From CAG-826 sp964504595 (GTDB taxonomy: Bacteria; Bacillota_I; Bacilli_A; RFN20; CAG-826), in assembly GCA_964504595.1 (NCBI GenBank), contig CAZDEE010000007.1:1-64000 (forward strand): a stretch of 64,000 nt of DNA, in the 5' to 3' direction. Positions 63,203-64,000 of the stretch are shown here, piece by piece. Under the pieces are notes generated by a model, which did no database searches, was not told the origin of the DNA, and saw only the letters and a list, made by a program, of their open reading frames with translations. Numbering within the stretch: position 1 is the first letter of the stretch; each line of letters opens with the position of its first letter. The position numbers were made by a program, and so were the translations under genes.

Positions 63203-64000
63203 ATGATTATAAAAAGAAAAGAATATTTAAATAAGTTAATCGCACTTAAAGACAAGAAAGTTATAAAGATTATAACAGGTGTTAGAAGATGTGGAAAATC
63301 AACTTTAATGGAGATATTTAAAAACTATTTACTCAAAAATGGTGTTAATAAAAAAAATATAATTTCAATAAATTTTGAAGATTTTGATTTTTATGATTTA
63401 CGAAATCCCAACAAACTATATTCTTACATAAAAGAAAAGCTAGATAGTGAAAATCAAAACTATATTTTCCTTGACGAAATTCAACATGTGGAAGATTTTC
63501 CACGAGTTGTAGATAGCTTATTTATAAAAAATAATATTGATATTTATATTACTGGCTCAAATGCATATATGCTCTCTAGTGAAATTGCGACACTAATTTC
63601 AGGTAAATACATTGAAATCTCAATGCTGCCATTGTCGTTCGCAGAGTTTGTTGAATCAACAGGAGACAAAAAAGACCTTGCAAGAAAATATATTGATTAT
63701 ATTCAAAATAGTTCTTTTCCATACACTTTAGAACTTAGAGACCAAGCAAATGAAATAAAACAGTACCTTGATGGAATTTATAATACAGTTGTTGTAAAAG
63801 ATATTGCTTATAGAAAAAAAATTACAGATATTTCTATGCTTGAAAATATAACAAGATTTATGTTTGACAATATTGGAAATCCGCTTTCAATGAAAAAAAT
63901 TGCAGATACGATGACTTCTGATGGTAGAAAAATCGATGTCAAGACAGTTGAAAAATTTATATCTGGACTTACTGAAAGTTTTGTTTTGTATAAAGCAAAT
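63203..64000 (+). CDS. AAA_14/DUF4143-type ATPase, partial
   Basis: Only the first 266 residues are inside the window; the family is usually around 400-430. Walker A GVRRCGKST (26-34) and Walker B NYIFLDEIQHVEDF (86-99), then IYITGSNAYMLSSEIAT (sensor region), LPLSFAEFVE, and a helical C-terminal part. DUF4143 ATPases are widespread in gut bacteria, often in several copies, with an uncertain role; some act in toxin-antitoxin-like or DNA-related processes. AGGGTGAGAA precedes the ATG. It is cut by the window edge, so the DUF4143 domain is only partly seen. Confidence 0.78.
   Translation, partial: MIIKRKEYLNKLIALKDKKVIKIITGVRRCGKSTLMEIFKNYLLKNGVNKKNIISINFEDFDFYDLRNPNKLYSYIKEKLDSENQNYIFLDEIQHVEDFPRVVDSLFIKNNIDIYITGSNAYMLSSEIATLISGKYIEISMLPLSFAEFVESTGDKKDLARKYIDYIQNSSFPYTLELRDQANEIKQYLDGIYNTVVVKDIAYRKKITDISMLENITRFMFDNIGNPLSMKKIADTMTSDGRKIDVKTVEKFISGLTESFVLYKAN

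Noticed and set aside
57011..64000. Complete type I restriction-modification locus
   Set aside because: There is no hsdR, no full two-TRD hsdS and no nuclease domain next to the methyltransferase.
52465..64000. Prophage
   Set aside because: No capsid, tail, terminase, lysis or replication genes; only a recombinase and defence-like genes.
1..64000. Mycoplasma-type code (TGA as Trp)
   Set aside because: TGA ends several genes, such as pcrA and the exported-protein gene at 9289, and Trp is read from TGG.
1..64000. CRISPR arrays, tRNA or rRNA genes
   Set aside because: No regularly spaced repeats, no tRNA cloverleaf signature and no rRNA-like sequence were seen by eye; a computed scan was not possible.

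Overview
The window is AT-rich DNA from a low-GC Bacillota-type bacterium that uses the standard bacterial code: genes end in TGA as well as TAA and TAG, and Trp is TGG. The core genes are those of a Bacilli-like genome: pcrA-ligA-gatC-gatA-gatB in order, the tsaE-tsaB-rimI-tsaD block, asnS, folD, glmM-glmS and a type III glutamine synthetase. No rRNA, tRNA or CRISPR array was seen. The lineage is inferred; an uncultured gut Bacilli or Erysipelotrichia-like organism fits best.

Regions: (1) 1-9.3 kb holds housekeeping and membrane genes: an F420-ligase-like protein with an FAD protein, MntP, an M29 aminopeptidase, a DUF308-like protein, folD overlapping a divergent ThyX-like gene, and an ATP-grasp (TupA-like) gene with an exported partner. 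(2) 9.3-16.7 kb is the minus-strand operon pcrA-ligA-gatCAB. (3) 16.7-20.3 kb has a thioredoxin-like lipoprotein, three unassigned membrane proteins and a nitroreductase. (4) 20.4-26.1 kb is a minus-strand run from a DUF402 protein through the t6A genes to asnS. (5) 26.5-32.1 kb has glmM-glmS (UDP-GlcNAc precursors) and glnN on the plus strand, facing a helical protein of unknown function.

(6) 33.5-51.6 kb is an 18-kb minus-strand surface-polysaccharide operon. It encodes a CapD/PglF-like dehydratase, the initiating sugar transferase, UDP-glucose dehydrogenase, several glycosyltransferases, a frameshifted licD, the complete UDP-N-acetyl-L-fucosamine trio (capE, capF, capG) and a TagD-like cytidylyltransferase. 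Its most unusual member is a 1,367-residue protein that appears to fuse a Wzy-like polymerase, a GT4 glycosyltransferase and a Wzx-like flippase. A clear sigma-A promoter with a palindrome over its -10 precedes the operon, and an XRE regulator is transcribed divergently beside it.

(7) 52.4-64 kb is accessory. It has a secreted, membrane-anchored endonuclease I-type DNase, a tyrosine recombinase, a decayed RhuM gene, and then a plus-strand defence-like island: an adenine methyltransferase fused to a half specificity domain, an AbiJ_NTD4-like protein, a KAP P-loop NTPase, an OLD-like AAA ATPase, and the start of a DUF4143-type ATPase cut by the window edge. The methyltransferase, AAA ATPase and DUF4143 genes each have a strong promoter overlapped or flanked by inverted-repeat operators. 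No restriction nuclease is present, so methyltransferase-AbiJ-KAP is the best candidate for an undescribed defence module.
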